Source: Alphaproteobacteria bacterium
GTDB taxonomy: Bacteria; Pseudomonadota; Alphaproteobacteria; Micropepsales; Micropepsaceae
Reading direction: 5' to 3'
NCBI GenBank assembly: GCA_017307355.1
Contig: JAFKFG010000011.1
Span: 1 to 64,000, forward strand
DNA: 64,000 nt
Shown one piece after another: positions 61,814 to 64,000 of this stretch (its first letter is position 1; each line of letters opens with the position of its first letter). A model generated the notes under the pieces. That model saw nothing but the letters and a program-made list of their open reading frames with translations. It did no database searches and had not been told where the DNA came from. Position numbers and translations under genes: made by a program.

Positions 61814-62677
61814 ATGGCATTGTCCTTTCCCCGCTCTCCCAAGCCGTCCTGGCCCGGCGGCAAGCAATGCGCGGTGGCGCTGGCGTTCGATCTCGACGGC
61901 CCGACCGGCGACGCCATGCTGGATGGCAGCCTCAGCCGCAATCTGCGCTATTTCACCGAAGGCGCGTATGGCCCTTGGCGGGCATTGCCGCGCTTGCTGG
62001 ATCTGTTGAAGGCGCATGGACTGACGGCAACCTTCTTCGTTCCGACCTGGGTAGTCCTGCATTGGCCGGGCCGGTGCGAGCGGATACTGCGGGAGGGTCA
62101 TGAGCTCGCCTATCACGGTCACCGGCATGAGGTTTTCAGGGATTGTTCCCTGGAGGAACAGCGCGCGATCATGGGCCGGTCGCGTGATATTTTTGCTTCG
62201 CGGTTGGGCATCAAGCCGCTGGGCTTTCGCACGCCGTCCGGCGATTGGGGCGATGAGACCGCCGATATGCTGATGGAGTTCGGCGTGATCTATTCCAGTT
62301 CCATGCGCGGCGACGATCGCCCCTATTTTCATGTCCGCGCGGACGGCGGCAGGGGCCTGGTCGAAATTCCCGCCCGCTGGGACATCGACGATTATACGGC
62401 GCTGGCCTATTTCGAGGATCCGGATTTTCCCATCGGGCTGGATCGCATATCGGACTATCGCCTGGTGGAGCAGAATTGGCGCGAGGAATTTCGCGGCTAT
62501 TACCGCGACGGATTGTGCTGGACCACCATTTTCCACCCCAAAGTGGTGGCGAAGCCGGGGCGGCTGCGCATTCTGGAAGGCTTGTTCCGGGACATCAACG
62601 AACATCCGAATGTGTGGATCACGTGTGGCGCGCAGATCGCCCGCTGGTGGATCGCCGAGAATGAGGAGGTGGCTTGA
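61814..62677 (+). CDS. NodB-fold deacetylase, PuuE/imidase-like
   Basis: The 287-residue protein has the NodB-type core: VALAFDLDGPTGD in place of the TFDDG motif, HELAYHGHRHE as the HxxxH metal site, and FRTPSGDWGDET. The residue pattern fits the HpPgdA/PuuE group, which also acts on cyclic imides and allantoin, more than cell-wall deacetylases. No signal peptide is present, so it is cytosolic and the ABC transporter would supply its substrate. ATG 61814 is used; a TTG at 61799 is in frame. A related gene directly follows. Confidence 0.85.
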   Translation: MALSFPRSPKPSWPGGKQCAVALAFDLDGPTGDAMLDGSLSRNLRYFTEGAYGPWRALPRLLDLLKAHGLTATFFVPTWVVLHWPGRCERILREGHELAYHGHRHEVFRDCSLEEQRAIMGRSRDIFASRLGIKPLGFRTPSGDWGDETADMLMEFGVIYSSSMRGDDRPYFHVRADGGRGLVEIPARWDIDDYTALAYFEDPDFPIGLDRISDYRLVEQNWREEFRGYYRDGLCWTTIFHPKVVAKPGRLRILEGLFRDINEHPNVWITCGAQIARWWIAENEEVA

Positions 62678-63579
62678 GCGACGCGTCTTCGAACCCCGAA
62701 ATCGTGTGGCCCGCAGGCAAGCGCGCGGCCGCCATCATCTCGGTGATATTCGACGATGGCATGGATGCCGTGGCCAAGGCGCCGGACCTGGCCGAACGCG
62801 CCAAGAGCCATTCCGTGTGGCTTTACGGCGCCCGGCGCGGTGTCGAGCGGCTGTGCCGGACTTTCGACGATGCAGGCATTCGCGCCAGCTGGTTTGTTCC
62901 CGGCCAGGTTGCCGAAACACATGGAGCGTCGCTTCGCGCCATTGTCGCCGCCGGTCACGAGCTGGAAAGCCATGGTTGGGCGTTCGAGCGATATGACTGC
63001 CTGTCGCGTGCGGACGCGGCTGCGCTGCTGGCGCGGTCGCGTCAGGCGTTGGAAGACGCCGGCGACCGGACGCCCGCCGGCTTCAGGTTGCCCATTGGGG
63101 CATGGCCCGACGGATTCGATCATCTGTTGAAAGAGGCGGGATTTCTTTGGTCGGCGTCGCTCAATGGCGACGATGTGCCTTATCTGCACCCCTCATCGCT
63201 GGTGGAAATTCCCGTGCATCTCGAGCTGGAGGATCGGCCTTATTTCCAGTTCAACTTCACGCCGGCATTCCCCAAGGGGCTGAGCCGCATCGCATCTTAT
63301 GATAGCGTACTCGCCAACTGGATTGCGGAATTCGATGCCTACCGGAAATTCGGCGCCTGTTTCGTGCTGCAGCTGCGCCCCGAAATGACGGGAACGCCGG
63401 GCCGGATCGGGCTTGTGGAAGCGTTCGTCAGGCACATCCAGTCTTGCGACGATGTCTGGGTGGCCACGGCGGACGAGGTCGCCCAATGGCACATGGCCAA
63501 CAACGCCCGCGCGGCGGAGCCGGATCATCCGCTCAATGTCTTTGCCGCCTATCAGCGAGAAATCCGTGACGCGCGATAG
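62674..63579 (+). CDS. NodB-fold deacetylase, PuuE/imidase-like, second copy
   Basis: The 301-residue protein is a divergent relative of the preceding gene product: SVIFDDGMDA, YGARRGVERLCRTFDDAGIR (the PuuE-like block), GHELESHGWAFERYD as the second histidine motif, and FRLPIGAWPDGF. Possibly the two proteins form a heteromer or act in series. The start TTG 62674 overlaps the previous stop (TTGA). It has no signal peptide. The MmgE/PrpD gene starts inside its last codons. Confidence 0.83.
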   Translation: MSDASSNPEIVWPAGKRAAAIISVIFDDGMDAVAKAPDLAERAKSHSVWLYGARRGVERLCRTFDDAGIRASWFVPGQVAETHGASLRAIVAAGHELESHGWAFERYDCLSRADAAALLARSRQALEDAGDRTPAGFRLPIGAWPDGFDHLLKEAGFLWSASLNGDDVPYLHPSSLVEIPVHLELEDRPYFQFNFTPAFPKGLSRIASYDSVLANWIAEFDAYRKFGACFVLQLRPEMTGTPGRIGLVEAFVRHIQSCDDVWVATADEVAQWHMANNARAAEPDHPLNVFAAYQREIRDAR

Positions 63580-64000
63580 GAGTTTTGCCGGCGCGTTGGC
63601 GGAGCGGCTGTGCCGGGTCGGCGTTTCCGATTTCCCCGCCGCCACGGTTCACAAAGCCAAGCTGCATCTGCTCGATACGCTTGGTGCGGGCCTGGCGGGG
63701 GCGGCGTCGCCGGAAACGCAGCGCGTCTGGCACGGCCTTGGCCTTCAGACGGATGCGGGGCGCTCGGTCGTGTGGGGCATGCCGCATGAGGTTGGCGCCC
63801 GCTCGGCCGGCTTCATCAATGGTGTTTCGGCGCACGCGCTGGAATTGGACGATTCCGGCGGTTGCGATCATTCGGGGGCGGTGGTGGTGCCGGCGGCGCT
63901 GGCGATCCTGCCGCAATTGGCGCACGCGGTTTCGGGCCGGCATCTGCTGACCGCGATCGTGATGGGCTATGAAGTTGGCCGCCGCGTTCTGGAAGCGGCA
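63566..64000 (+). CDS. MmgE/PrpD family protein, 3' end beyond the window
   Basis: The first 145 codons read as the N-terminal helical domain of the MmgE/PrpD family (2-methylcitrate dehydratase, iminodisuccinate epimerase and others). Typical text is KAKLHLLDTLGAGLAGAAS, SAGFINGVSAHALELDDSGG, and SGAVVVPAALAILPQ. The GTG 63566 overlaps the preceding gene by 14 bases. The gene continues past 64000. Family members isomerise or dehydrate dicarboxylates; with a transporter and two amidohydrolase-like proteins it may handle an acid freed from a cyclic imide or ureide. Confidence 0.85.
   Translation, partial: MTRDRSFAGALAERLCRVGVSDFPAATVHKAKLHLLDTLGAGLAGAASPETQRVWHGLGLQTDAGRSVVWGMPHEVGARSAGFINGVSAHALELDDSGGCDHSGAVVVPAALAILPQLAHAVSGRHLLTAIVMGYEVGRRVLEAA

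Overview
This is a GC-rich chromosomal window from an alphaproteobacterium. That placement is inferred from the gene set: an IalB-family protein, a FixK-like Crp/Fnr regulator with TTG(A/C)-N6-(T/G)CAA boxes, a FeoA/FeoB pair, Blh-type persulfide dioxygenase, a large TonB-dependent receptor and De Ley-Doudoroff galactose catabolism. Many start codons are GTG or TTG inside 4-base stop/start overlaps. I saw no rRNA gene, intact tRNA, CRISPR array or transposase.

1-7880: core genes, mostly on the minus strand: argG (3' end cut by the window edge), an acetyltransferase, a DUF2905 membrane protein, rlmN, an IalB-like secreted protein, an ABC-2 exporter pair, a SpoU methyltransferase and a small secreted protein. 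A divergent Nramp-like transporter follows on the plus strand.

7900-29200: a low-oxygen and stress block that reads as an accessory island. A FixK-like regulator leads phosphoketolase, a MaoC-phosphate acetyltransferase fusion and acetate kinase. Around it lie two flavodoxin-fold quinone reductases, a lipoyl-like protein lacking the lysine, a PRC-barrel protein, a decayed Hsp20, a TPR protein, a lone MlaD, a dihaem cytochrome c joined to a persulfide dioxygenase, a P-type ATPase, a beta-CASP/AMP-phosphorylase-like/PRPP-synthase operon, an eRF1-like small protein, two universal stress proteins and cytochrome b561. Seven FixK/FNR-like boxes stand in front of most transcription units. A 23-base match to a tRNA 3' end including CCA lies just past the right edge, as expected of an integration scar.

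29450-39840: mixed genes: LysR with a divergent alpha/beta hydrolase, a Fur-like palindrome before feoAB, a serine dehydratase fragment, a nitrilase-family hydrolase, mobA, three small proteins and a fusion of AMP-ligase, carrier and membrane acyltransferase.

39900-57900: a TonB-dependent receptor, a TPR-methyltransferase, an asparaginase, then a galactoside locus. A GntR regulator, with a perfect palindrome upstream, sits divergent to a sodium symporter and leads dgoD, a sugar dehydrogenase, dgoK, dgoA, a lactonase, a sugar porter, a secreted GH36 alpha-galactosidase and a CBM9-like protein. Together these can take alpha-galactosides to pyruvate and glyceraldehyde 3-phosphate.

57900-64000: a Tat-type exported aminotransferase on the minus strand faces a polar-amino-acid-type ABC transporter, two PuuE/imidase-like deacetylases and a MmgE/PrpD protein cut by the window end. 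The substrate is unknown; this looks like a catabolic operon for an amide or cyclic imide.
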